Source: a virus
Length of the DNA: 49,660 bases
Reading direction: 5' to 3' (one strand)
Virus record (IMG/VR): IMGVR_UViG_3300032180_000010
Span: 1 to 49,660 of that record
In this document: positions 1 through 6,376 of the stretch, piece after piece
Layout: each line of letters opens with the position of its first letter
How positions within the stretch are numbered: the first letter of the stretch is position 1
Position numbers and translations under genes: made by a program
Notes under the pieces: model-generated
The model's input: the letters and a program-made list of their open reading frames with translations, nothing else
What the model was told of the DNA's origin: nothing
The model's database searches: none

Positions 1-144
1 CGCCCTTGCCGATGGCGTAGGCACCCGATATCTCGTCGACGATGTCGGCAGGGCCAACCAGCTCCGGCTTCGCCTGAACTACGCCCGGTCCATCGACCGT
101 GAGCAGAACGCTGAGACCTACGAACTCGAACACCCAATGCACGG
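1..144. repeat. Left copy of terminal direct repeat
   Basis: Bases 1-144 match 49517-49660 at 143 of 144 positions. The mismatch is C at 127 against A at 49643. The repeat lies inside an open reading frame that continues through both copies, and the mismatch is synonymous (CTC/CTA, Leu). This fits a circular map or circularly permuted genome written with an overlap better than a T7-style terminal repeat, which normally interrupts no gene. Confidence 0.95.
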
Positions 145-340
145 GCGGAGTGAGTACGATAAACTGATCTTCAAGGTCAATCTCCGTGAGGGCCAGTGGT
201 GGGTTTATATCGAGGTTAATACGATCAATCCCTTGAAGATCGAGGGGCTCAGCGGGGTTGAGGATAAGGAACCTGAGTTTGAACCCCCTGAGATGATGAT
301 AGTGCCCGAGCGAGCCGAGCCGATTAAGAGGAGGTTTTGA
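2..340 (+). CDS. 3' part of small early protein spanning the genome ends
   Basis: This frame is open from the left edge and is the continuation of the gene that starts at 49461 at the right edge. Joined, the product is about 130 residues (start MPPSKSRFAYDD). No domain was recognised. It is acidic-rich near the end (EDKEPEFEPPE) and finishes with EPIKRRF, a tail shared with three other proteins here. The TGA overlaps the ATG of the next gene (TGATG), and the AGGAGG in the last codons serves as that gene's ribosome-binding site. Confidence 0.85.
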   Translation, partial: ALADGVGTRYLVDDVGRANQLRLRLNYARSIDREQNAETYELEHPMHGRSEYDKLIFKVNLREGQWWVYIEVNTINPLKIEGLSGVEDKEPEFEPPEMMIVPERAEPIKRRF

Positions 341-486
341 TGCGGGAGCAGCTAGAGAACCTGTGGCATAGGGTGGGTTGTGTTGATGCCCTTAGCCCGG
401 ATCAGGCGATTAGAGAGATAAAGGAGGCCATTCAGCAACTCATTTTCCTAATGGATAAGGCCCTGCCTAAAGAGGAGAATGAGTGA
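340..486 (+). CDS. Small hypothetical protein (48 aa)
   Basis: Begins MREQLENLWHRVG and looks like one amphipathic helical hairpin (REIKEAIQQLIFLMDKAL). ATG overlaps the previous stop as TGATG, preceded by AAGAGGAGG. Its own TGA overlaps the next ATG. Function unknown. Support is the chain of overlapping starts and a strong ribosome-binding site; there is no recognised homologue. Confidence 0.7.
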   Translation: MREQLENLWHRVGCVDALSPDQAIREIKEAIQQLIFLMDKALPKEENE

Positions 487-632
487 TGGCCTCAACTAGC
501 CCCCTATCTGCGATCGTAGAGCGAATGGCCGAAGTATCCAAGAAGAAAGGGCTTCGGAAGCCTGTTTACAAGGAGCCCAAGCCGACTAACGCAGGGCCAC
601 CGAAGAGGCGAAAGCCGAAGGAGAATAACTGA
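486..632 (+). CDS. Small basic protein (48 aa)
   Basis: Starts MASTSPLSAIVERMAEVSK and ends in a Lys/Pro-rich tail (PPKRRKPKENN). Probably disordered and nucleic-acid-binding by charge, which is inference only. ATG overlaps the previous stop (TGATG) and the TGA overlaps the ATG at 632. Upstream AAAGAGGAGAATG gives a good ribosome-binding site. Function unknown. Confidence 0.65.
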   Translation: MASTSPLSAIVERMAEVSKKKGLRKPVYKEPKPTNAGPPKRRKPKENN

Positions 633-823
633 TGCCAAATCCAGGCCCTGACGAGCCCCTGGCGAAGATCACCATCAACATCAACTACAGCGACTACCTC
701 TGGCTCAAGGAGCACTACGGCCATGGCTATTCCGGGGTGGTACGTGGCCTTATCCGCCGTCATATCCGGAGCAAAACCGCTGCCGTGGAAGCCGAGGCCG
801 AAGGAGGAACCGATGGCGAATGA
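632..823 (+). CDS. Ribbon-helix-helix-like DNA-binding protein (63 aa)
   Basis: After a short N-terminal tail, residues about 11-45 read as a beta strand (ITININYSDYLWLKEHY) followed by a turn and the helix GYSGVVRGLIRRHI. This is the pattern of Arc/CopG-type ribbon-helix-helix repressors, in which a dimer inserts a two-stranded sheet into the major groove. The tail is acidic (EAEAEGG). It may regulate early transcription, but no target site is assigned. The end overlaps the next gene, whose ATG is at 813. Confidence 0.6.
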   Translation: MPNPGPDEPLAKITININYSDYLWLKEHYGHGYSGVVRGLIRRHIRSKTAAVEAEAEGGTDGE

Positions 824-1028
824 ACTCGACGAACTCATGACCCGCGATCCGCTCGACCTGTCCGCCCAGGACATCGACGGGATCATCGCCTACATGCGCA
901 AGCAACGGGCGAACTACGAAGCAGGGGTCAAGCCCAAGAAGGAGAAAGGGCCAAAGGCTGACCTGTCGGCTGTGGTTCAGGCCCTGGCTCCGCAGGCGGC
1001 ACCGCCGGTGATTAAGAGGAGGTTCTGA
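813..1028 (+). CDS. Small early protein with KRRF tail (71 aa)
   Basis: Start MANELDELM is chosen because AAGGAGG lies just upstream. A longer frame from 723 has no such site and overlaps the preceding gene. Residues 1-40 are helical (LSAQDIDGIIAYMRKQRANYE), then a Lys-rich linker and an Ala/Pro-rich end finishing PPVIKRRF. The last codons carry AGGAGG and the stop overlaps the next ATG. Function unknown. The first 40 residues resemble small proteins I associate with other phages, but I cannot name a family. Confidence 0.75.
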   Translation: MANELDELMTRDPLDLSAQDIDGIIAYMRKQRANYEAGVKPKKEKGPKADLSAVVQALAPQAAPPVIKRRF

Positions 1029-1285
1029 TGTACTGCCCAAAATGTGACGCTAATATCAGCGATAGCTTCGAGCCCGATGATCCGTCAGTGGGAATCGTTG
1101 GCGGTTGGTATTGTGACATTTGCGATCTAGTAGTCGCAGGCCAGGAGGAGCCAATGGAAGATGATGTGATGGTATCACCAACAAAGCGAGAACCTGGAAC
1201 CCCGATTTCAGAAATCTCAGGGCGTCCGGGGCATCCAGGGTACGAAGAGTTTAAGCGTATTGCGAAGTCGTGGGGGTATGACTGA
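1028..1285 (+). CDS. Zinc-ribbon protein (85 aa)
   Basis: Opens MYCPKCDANI and has a second pair CDICDLV near residue 31, a CxxC...CxxC zinc ribbon. The remainder is polar with a short helical end (EEFKRIAKSWGYD). ATG overlaps the previous TGA. Such ribbons in phage early regions often bind nucleic acid or host proteins; the actual role is unknown. Confidence 0.75.
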   Translation: MYCPKCDANISDSFEPDDPSVGIVGGWYCDICDLVVAGQEEPMEDDVMVSPTKREPGTPISEISGRPGHPGYEEFKRIAKSWGYD

Positions 1286-1467
1286 TGTACTGCCAACTCG
1301 CTGAGACCGACCAATGCCCACTTAAATACCGCTGCAAGACCTACTGTCGCCATGGGCAAATGCTCGACACGCTCAGGATCGACGATCTCGATTCGCGGAA
1401 GGAACACGAGCGGAGCCATGCAGCGCAGGGGAGTAACTTCAACCCTAATGGATGGGGGAAGACATGA
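1285..1467 (+). CDS. Cysteine-rich small protein (60 aa)
   Basis: The first 21 residues hold four cysteines (C3, C10, C16, C20; motif CPLKYRCKTYC), suggesting a small metal-binding knuckle. The rest is polar. Its ATG overlaps the previous stop (TGATG) and its end overlaps the ATG at 1464. Function unknown. Confidence 0.65.
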   Translation: MYCQLAETDQCPLKYRCKTYCRHGQMLDTLRIDDLDSRKEHERSHAAQGSNFNPNGWGKT

Positions 1468-1697
1468 AAATTGCTCAACACAGTTTCAAACAGCTCAGCC
1501 ATTGCCCACGCTGTTGCGAGGTAATGACTGTGCGCGTTAGCCAAGATAACGGTTATTGGACGGGGCTAGAGCGGCTTAGAAGGGTGGAAAGGATAATTAA
1601 GTCTGATTTATCAGACGGAGATAAACAACACAAAATAGCCGAGATGTTCTGTGGCGCATTCTCAATATCAGCCACATTGGAGGAACCTAAGCTATGA
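1464..1697 (+). CDS. Small CxxC protein (77 aa)
   Basis: Start MKIAQHSF at 1464 overlaps the previous TGA (ATGA), with a purine-rich GGGGGA site upstream. The frame is open from 1452, but that ATG lacks a better site. It contains CPRCCEVMT, a single CxxC knuckle, and a helical middle with an ERLRRVERIIK segment. Its stop overlaps the ATG of the HAD gene. Function unknown. Confidence 0.6.
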   Translation: MKIAQHSFKQLSHCPRCCEVMTVRVSQDNGYWTGLERLRRVERIIKSDLSDGDKQHKIAEMFCGAFSISATLEEPKL

Positions 1698-2176
1698 GCA
1701 AACGGATTCTCTGCCTGGACTTCGACGGCGTCATCCACAGCTACACCAGCGGGTGGAAAGGCGCAGATGTAATCCCCGATCCGCCGGTTGAGGGCGCGTT
1801 CGCCTTCATGCTGGAGGCGCTGCAACACTTCGACGTGGTGATCTTCAGCTCGAGGTCCAACCAAGTGGGTGGGCTCAGCGCGATGGGAGCTTGGCTGAAG
1901 CGCCACGCAGGCGCTGCGTTTTACGAGTCCCCAGCAGGCCCCGGTATCGAAGACGTACAGTTCGTAACCGAGAAGCCACCGGCCTTTATTACCATCGACG
2001 ATCGCGCTTGGACCTTCACCGGCAAGTGGCCTACGATGGATGAGCTGAAGGCTTTTCAGCCGTGGAATAAGAAGTACCAAGCGCCAATCTTCCGCTGCGA
2101 TCAATGCGACAACGGCGTCGATCTCAACTGGAAGTACTGCCCCTGGTGTGGCGCAAAGGGAGACCCCAGTGAATGA
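1694..2176 (+). CDS. HAD-superfamily phosphatase with C-terminal zinc ribbon
   Basis: 160 residues. Motif I is LDFDGVI (nucleophile D9, acid D11). Motif II-like SSRS lies near residue 55, and TIDDRAW near 105 is the acidic motif IV. The C-terminal 27 residues form a zinc ribbon (CDQC...CPWC). HAD proteins of this size in phages are usually nucleotide or polynucleotide phosphatases, and its position beside nuclease and recombination genes suggests 3'/5'-end or nucleotide processing. The added ribbon is unusual for a compact HAD phosphatase and could guide nucleic-acid binding. ATGA overlaps on both sides. Confidence 0.85.
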   Translation: MSKRILCLDFDGVIHSYTSGWKGADVIPDPPVEGAFAFMLEALQHFDVVIFSSRSNQVGGLSAMGAWLKRHAGAAFYESPAGPGIEDVQFVTEKPPAFITIDDRAWTFTGKWPTMDELKAFQPWNKKYQAPIFRCDQCDNGVDLNWKYCPWCGAKGDPSE

Positions 2177-3195
2177 CCGACCAACTCAGCCTTCTCGATC
2201 AACCCATCGCCAATACCCCTACTGCCCCCGCGCCCGCTGCGCCGCCTGCACCGAGCCCGTTCCTTCCCGGAACCCGTGTTCAGTTTGCCTGGGACAGCAC
2301 TTGCTTGGGACTTTTGAAGACCTGCCCACGGTTATATCAATACTCCATCTTGGAGGGATGGTCTGGCAACGAAGAGAGTGTGCACCTAAGGTTTGGCATC
2401 GAGTTTCATAGGGCCTTGCAGGATTACGACCTCTCCCGCTGCGCGGATATCCCCCACGACGACGCGGTGCACGACGTGGTCCGAGAGCTGGTTACTCGAA
2501 CGGCCAATTGGGAACCGGATCACAAGTACAAGAACAAGCCGAACCTCCTCCGCACGATCGTCTGGTACCTCGACCACTTCAAAGACGACCCGGCTCAGAC
2601 TTACGTCAAAGCCGATGGCAAGCCCGCGGTGGAGTTGAGCTTTAAGTTTGAGTTGGATTGGGGGCCTAAGGCTGGATATGACCATCCAATCAATGGCTCC
2701 GACAAGGATATTCCTTACTTGCTCTGCGGCCACCTCGACCGGGTCGTGCGGTTCAACGACGAACTCTTCGTCATGGACCACAAGACCACGACCTCAACCC
2801 CCGGCGAGTACTTCTTCAACCAATTCGAACCCAACAACCAGATGACCCTCTACACCCTCGCCAGCCAAATCGTCCTCCTCTCCCCAATCCGTGGGGTCAT
2901 CATCGACGCGGCCCAGATCGGGGTCGACTTCTCTCGCTTCACCCGCGGCCTCACCTACCGTACCCAGGCCCAGATCGACGAGTGGGTCCACGACCTGCGG
3001 TACTGGCTGACCCTGGCCGAGGAATACGCGAAGGTTGGGTACTGGCCACAGAACGATACGGCCTGTGACAAGTTCGGCGGGTGCAAGTTCAGGAGTATCT
3101 GTTCGAAGAGCCCACAGGTGAGAGAGAAGTTCCTGGAAGGGAACTTCAAGAAGCAAACGGAGGAAGAGAGATGGAATCCCTTGAAGCCGCGTTAG
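2173..3195 (+). CDS. PD-(D/E)XK nuclease, RecB/Cas4-like
   Basis: 340 residues. After a Pro/Ala-rich N-terminal 35 residues come a conserved-type cysteine (KTCPRLYQY), a helix with GIEFHRALQDY, the acidic residue in GHLDRV, and the (D/E)xK core in VMDHKTT. These are the catalytic elements of the RecB-like nuclease family. The C-terminus carries three cysteines (ACDKFGGCKFRSIC) which, with the N-terminal cysteine, match the 4Fe-4S arrangement of Cas4/AddB-type enzymes. Likely role: DNA-end resection feeding the Sak4-like ATPase and ssDNA-binding protein encoded next. Starts ATGA-overlapped with the HAD gene. Confidence 0.88.
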   Translation: MTDQLSLLDQPIANTPTAPAPAAPPAPSPFLPGTRVQFAWDSTCLGLLKTCPRLYQYSILEGWSGNEESVHLRFGIEFHRALQDYDLSRCADIPHDDAVHDVVRELVTRTANWEPDHKYKNKPNLLRTIVWYLDHFKDDPAQTYVKADGKPAVELSFKFELDWGPKAGYDHPINGSDKDIPYLLCGHLDRVVRFNDELFVMDHKTTTSTPGEYFFNQFEPNNQMTLYTLASQIVLLSPIRGVIIDAAQIGVDFSRFTRGLTYRTQAQIDEWVHDLRYWLTLAEEYAKVGYWPQNDTACDKFGGCKFRSICSKSPQVREKFLEGNFKKQTEEERWNPLKPR

Positions 3196-3362
3196 AAAGG
3201 CTAAGGTGGAAACTGGAAACAAGGCTCAATAACTGCCTGTATGAGATGAAGCCAAACTATGATGACTCGATCACGGGTTTTAACGAGGCTTGGGATGTGA
3301 TGAGAAAGTTGTTTGAGGAAGAGCGAAAGGCACTTGTGAACAAACGGCGTATGGAGGCATAG
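3171..3362 (+). CDS. Small helical protein (63 aa)
   Basis: Start MESLEAALERL is preceded by GGAGGAAGAG. An in-frame upstream extension overlaps the nuclease gene deeply and lacks a site. The product is almost entirely helical and charged, probably a helical hairpin or coiled coil. It overlaps the nuclease 3' end by 25 bases. Function unknown. Confidence 0.65.
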   Translation: MESLEAALERLRWKLETRLNNCLYEMKPNYDDSITGFNEAWDVMRKLFEEERKALVNKRRMEA

Positions 3363-3551
3363 ATGGAACCCGGTGGACCCCCACTAAGGTACAGGACTAG
3401 GCTAACCGTCCAAGTGTGTGAACGGAGATTGCCTGGAGCAACGATCTTGGAAATTTGTAACGAAGGCAATAGAACCGGCATGTTTGTCGTTGTTCATGAC
3501 ATGCCCGAGGCCGAGTTAGGGCAAACCTTCGACGTTGTTTTAGAGGCATAG
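3363..3551 (+). CDS. Hypothetical protein (62 aa)
   Basis: Starts immediately after the previous TAG. The sequence is a likely small beta-rich fold (TRLTVQVCERRL, TGMFVVVHDM, TFDVVLEA). The start junction GAGGCATAGATGGAAC is repeated exactly at the next gene start. Function unknown. Confidence 0.65.
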   Translation: MEPGGPPLRYRTRLTVQVCERRLPGATILEICNEGNRTGMFVVVHDMPEAELGQTFDVVLEA

Positions 3552-3749
3552 ATGGAACACCTTGAAAGATCGCGGTTAATAACCACCTGCTGCGCCAAGT
3601 GTGGATGCCCTGTCACAACAGATCATTCATACTACCTCCGAAACGGCTACGTTGAACATAAGGATTGCAACGCATATGCCCAGTCTAGCAAACCATCAGA
3701 GCAACCAGTTCACCAAACTCCTCCTGATCGGGGACTCCAAAGCCGGTAA
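3552..3749 (+). CDS. Zinc-ribbon small protein (65 aa)
   Basis: Contains CCAKCGCPV and, about 20 residues later, HKDC, which together give a plausible zinc-binding site. The C-terminal 25 residues are polar and overlap the start of the ATPase gene in another frame. ATG directly follows the preceding TAG. Role unknown. Confidence 0.6.
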   Translation: MEHLERSRLITTCCAKCGCPVTTDHSYYLRNGYVEHKDCNAYAQSSKPSEQPVHQTPPDRGLQSR

Positions 3750-4521
3750 AACCGGCGCCCTGGCTAGCCTTGTCAAGGTCGGCTACAAACTCCGCATCCT
3801 CGACTACGACAACGGGCTTGACGTCCTGAAGCAATTCATCCTTCGCGATAGCCCGGAGAACATCGGCAATGTCGAATTCCGAACCCTACGAGATAAGCGC
3901 AAGTCCTCTGGGGAAGGCACCATCGTTGACGGAGTCCCGAGGGCTTTTGTCGACGGCATTAAGATGCTTGATCGCTGGAAGTACAAAGCCAAAGACGGAG
4001 CTGACATTGACCTTGGTGTTCCAGCAAGCTGGGGTGGAGACTGTGTCCTGGTCATTGACTCTCTCACTCGGTTCGGCGACGCCGCCTATGACTTTAGAGA
4101 GCCTCTTACTCCACGTTCTCGAGACGGGAAGTACGACAATCGAGCTGTATACAAGGACGCACAAGATGCAATTGAAGGGGTTCTCGCTCTTCTAACCGGC
4201 GATGACTTCGCCACCAATGTCGTCGTGATTTCCCACGTGAGGTTTGTGGACAACCCGGATGGGACGAAGAAGGGCTATCCGACCGCCATCGGCGGGGCGC
4301 TGAGCCCGAAGATCCCGACTTACTTCAACAACCTTGCCCTATTTCGCACCAACGCAGGAGGAAAGCGGACGCTGGAAACGGTCTCGTCAGCCATGTTCGA
4401 CCTCGCCAACGCCAAGCCGTTTGAGATGGGAAAGACTTACCCAGTCGAGACGGGATTGGCGGAGTTCTTTGGGGTGCTGAGGGAACATCCACAAGCAAAG
4501 CCGAAACTGAGGAAAGTATGA
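3676..4521 (+). CDS. RecA-fold ATPase, Sak4-like recombinase
   Basis: 281 residues from MPSLANHQ, chosen over an in-frame start at 3601 because AAGGA lies upstream and the extension overlaps the zinc-ribbon gene. Walker A is GDSKAGKT (19-26) and Walker B is CVLVID (D128). A polar SHVRF segment near residue 190 could be the sensor strand. Size and layout fit the AAA_24/Sak4 group, phage RecA-like cores that promote single-strand annealing with a cognate ssDNA-binding protein. Such a protein is encoded at 4675, and a RecB-like nuclease lies upstream. I infer a recombination-dependent replication or repair set. Confidence 0.85.
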   Translation: MPSLANHQSNQFTKLLLIGDSKAGKTGALASLVKVGYKLRILDYDNGLDVLKQFILRDSPENIGNVEFRTLRDKRKSSGEGTIVDGVPRAFVDGIKMLDRWKYKAKDGADIDLGVPASWGGDCVLVIDSLTRFGDAAYDFREPLTPRSRDGKYDNRAVYKDAQDAIEGVLALLTGDDFATNVVVISHVRFVDNPDGTKKGYPTAIGGALSPKIPTYFNNLALFRTNAGGKRTLETVSSAMFDLANAKPFEMGKTYPVETGLAEFFGVLREHPQAKPKLRKV

Positions 4522-4670
4522 ACCCAGACCAACTCGCAGAACTCGACCACATCGCCCACATCTACATCAGCCTAAACCAGGAGGAAATCCAGACCGAAGA
4601 ACTCATAGCAGCCCTTCAAAATCTCGAAATCCACATCGCCAAGCTCATCAACGAAGCCACAGGAGACTGA
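4518..4670 (+). CDS. Small acidic helical protein (50 aa)
   Basis: MNPDQLAELDHIAHIY... is entirely helical with an acidic face and could form a coiled coil. The ATG overlaps the ATPase stop (ATGA), and its own 3' end carries AGGAG just before the next gene. Function unknown; a partner for the flanking recombination proteins is a guess from position only. Confidence 0.65.
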   Translation: MNPDQLAELDHIAHIYISLNQEEIQTEELIAALQNLEIHIAKLINEATGD

Positions 4671-4674
4671 CCCA

Positions 4675-5115
4675 ATGAACAACCCTAACTTCGGCGCAAT
4701 CCTCGACACCCCGTCCTCCGAGGTCGAACGCCCCAAGCCCCTGCCCGTCGGCTCTTACGTCTGCGTCGTCAAGGGCCTGCCACGGTTCGACAAGTCCTCG
4801 AAGAAGCAGACAGAATTCGTCGAGTTCACCCTCCAGCCCCTCACGGCAGGCGATGACGTCGACCAGGATGCCCTGGAGGAGATGGGCGGCTTCTCCAGCC
4901 GCACCATGCGAGCCACCTTCTACATCACCGAGGACGCCATCTGGCGGCTGAAGAAGTTCCTCGCTGAGGACCTGGAGATCGACGGGGAGGATCGGACCCT
5001 GCGCCAGATGATCGACGACGCCCCCGGCAAGCAGGTCTTGGTGAACATCAAGCACCGGGCGAGCGATGACGGCGGGATCTTCGCCGAGATCGCCTCGACT
5101 GCGCCGGTCAGCTAA
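4675..5115 (+). CDS. ssDNA-binding-like protein (DUF669-like)
   Basis: 146 residues. The core PVGSYVCVVKG...FVEFTLQPL and later VLVNIKHRASDDG resemble an OB-fold-like family that usually follows Sak-type recombinases in phage genomes. The sequence GGDFSSRTMRATFYIT-like middle is beta-rich. Expected role: coat single strands and load or stimulate the Sak4-like ATPase. The ribosome-binding site is AGGAG before the start. It ends 10 bases ahead of a strong terminator, closing this part of the early operon. The family assignment is by pattern and context, not alignment. Confidence 0.65.
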   Translation: MNNPNFGAILDTPSSEVERPKPLPVGSYVCVVKGLPRFDKSSKKQTEFVEFTLQPLTAGDDVDQDALEEMGGFSSRTMRATFYITEDAIWRLKKFLAEDLEIDGEDRTLRQMIDDAPGKQVLVNIKHRASDDGGIFAEIASTAPVS

Positions 5116-5125
5116 CCTCCCACCT

Positions 5126-5153
5126 CCCGGGGCGCAAATGCCCCGGGCCTTTT
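5126..5153 (+). terminator. Rho-independent terminator
   Basis: CCCGGGGC (5126-5133) pairs perfectly with GCCCCGGG (5140-5147) around a six-base loop, followed by CCTTTT. It lies after the ssDNA-binding-like gene and separates it from the replication genes. Confidence 0.88.
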
Positions 5154-5168
5154 CCCCAGGAGCGAGCG

Positions 5169-5450
5169 ATGACAGACGAAGTTAACCATCCAAGACACTA
5201 CACCTCACACGCATGCGGTGTTGAATGCATTGATGTGGTCGAACATCTGAACTTCAACCTCGGCAACGTGATCAAGTACATCTGGCGCGCCGGAGAGAAG
5301 GGCGACCTCATCACCGATTTGCAAAAAGCCGAATGGTATCTCAAGAGGGAGATTTCACGATGCCGCAGGTTGCAGTTGTTGGCGAAGCCTGGGGAGAAGC
5401 CGAAGAACGCGAGCGAGCCCCATTCATCGGGGCCTCAGGGTACCTCCTAA
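5169..5450 (+). CDS. DUF3310 family protein
   Basis: 93 residues. VNHPRHYT near the start, CGVECIDVVEHL, FNLGNVIKYIWRAGEKGD and DLQKAEWYLKREI are the signature blocks of DUF3310, a family common in phages and sometimes labelled nucleotide kinase without proof. The last 30 residues overlap the UDG-exonuclease gene in another frame and look unconserved. It starts after the terminator with CCAGGAGCGAG upstream. Confidence 0.88.
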   Translation: MTDEVNHPRHYTSHACGVECIDVVEHLNFNLGNVIKYIWRAGEKGDLITDLQKAEWYLKREISRCRRLQLLAKPGEKPKNASEPHSSGPQGTS

Positions 5451-6376
5451 CCCAGCTTCTAACCGAAGCCGGCCTCGCCAGGGCCGACTGCTTTCTCACC
5501 AATGTCTTCAACCTCAGGCCCCAAGGGAACAAGGTCGAGGCCCTCTGTGGGCCGAAGTCCGAGGCCCTGAAGGGCTATCCGGCGCTGTTGAAAGGGAAGT
5601 ATGTACGAGGGGAATTCGCAAATGAACTCGAACGACTTGGCCAAGAGCTTGTCGAAGGCGATCCAAACATTGTTATCGCGCTGGGAAACACAGCATCCTG
5701 GGCGCTACTCGGAAAAACGGCTATATCTAAACTCCGCGGAGTTACGTATCTTAGCACCCACACTGCAACAGGGTTCAAAATCCTGCCAACATATCACCCC
5801 GCTGCTGTCCTACGTCAGTGGGAACTCCGACCAACGGTCGTCATCGACCTGATGAAGGCCCGACGGGAGGCGGAGTTCTCGGAAATCCGCCGGCCCAAGC
5901 GAGAGATTTGGATCGAACCAACCCTGGAGGACCTTTATGAATTCGATGCACAGTACATGCAGGGAGCTAAGAGACTTAGTGTCGACATTGAAACGGTTGG
6001 AAGTCAGATTACATGTATTGGGTTCGCACCCACTAGCAGACTGGCCCTCGTTCTCCCTTTTACAGACCCGCGAAGACTGGGGCGTAGCTATTGGCCAACT
6101 CAAGGACATGAGCGCAAAGCTTGGGACTTTGTTCGCTATGTATGCGAACGCCCTAAGCCTTCAAAGCTCTTCCAAAACGGGCTCTACGACATCTCCTTCC
6201 TCTGGCGAGCCTACGGGATCCGGGTGATGGGGGCAGAGGATGATACGATGCTGCTGCACCATGCGTTGCAGCCGGAGAGCCTCAAGGCCCTTGGCTTCCT
6301 CGGCTCGATCTACACCGACGAAGGCCCGTGGAAGCAGGAGCATCGGCATAGCACAACGATTAAGAGGGATGATTAG
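5360..6376 (+). CDS. Uracil-DNA glycosylase-like domain fused to first part of a DEDD 3'-5' exonuclease
   Basis: 338 residues from MPQVAVVGEAWG, with GAGGGAG upstream. Residues 1-155 match the family IV/V UDG fold: GEAWG (8-12), PFIG, TNVFNLRP (47-54), and THE HP motif TYHPAAVLR (144-152). The iron-sulfur cysteines of family IV are not evident. Residues 205-315 start a DnaQ/PolA-type exonuclease: motif I SVDIET (D209, E211) and motif II QNGLYD (N273, D277). Motif III is absent here and appears at the start of the next gene. The gene ends TIKRDD, with TAGTG overlapping the polymerase start. This is a fusion plus split arrangement; it probably works with the polymerase as a proofreading or uracil-sensing partner. 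Confidence 0.85.
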   Translation: MPQVAVVGEAWGEAEERERAPFIGASGYLLTQLLTEAGLARADCFLTNVFNLRPQGNKVEALCGPKSEALKGYPALLKGKYVRGEFANELERLGQELVEGDPNIVIALGNTASWALLGKTAISKLRGVTYLSTHTATGFKILPTYHPAAVLRQWELRPTVVIDLMKARREAEFSEIRRPKREIWIEPTLEDLYEFDAQYMQGAKRLSVDIETVGSQITCIGFAPTSRLALVLPFTDPRRLGRSYWPTQGHERKAWDFVRYVCERPKPSKLFQNGLYDISFLWRAYGIRVMGAEDDTMLLHHALQPESLKALGFLGSIYTDEGPWKQEHRHSTTIKRDD

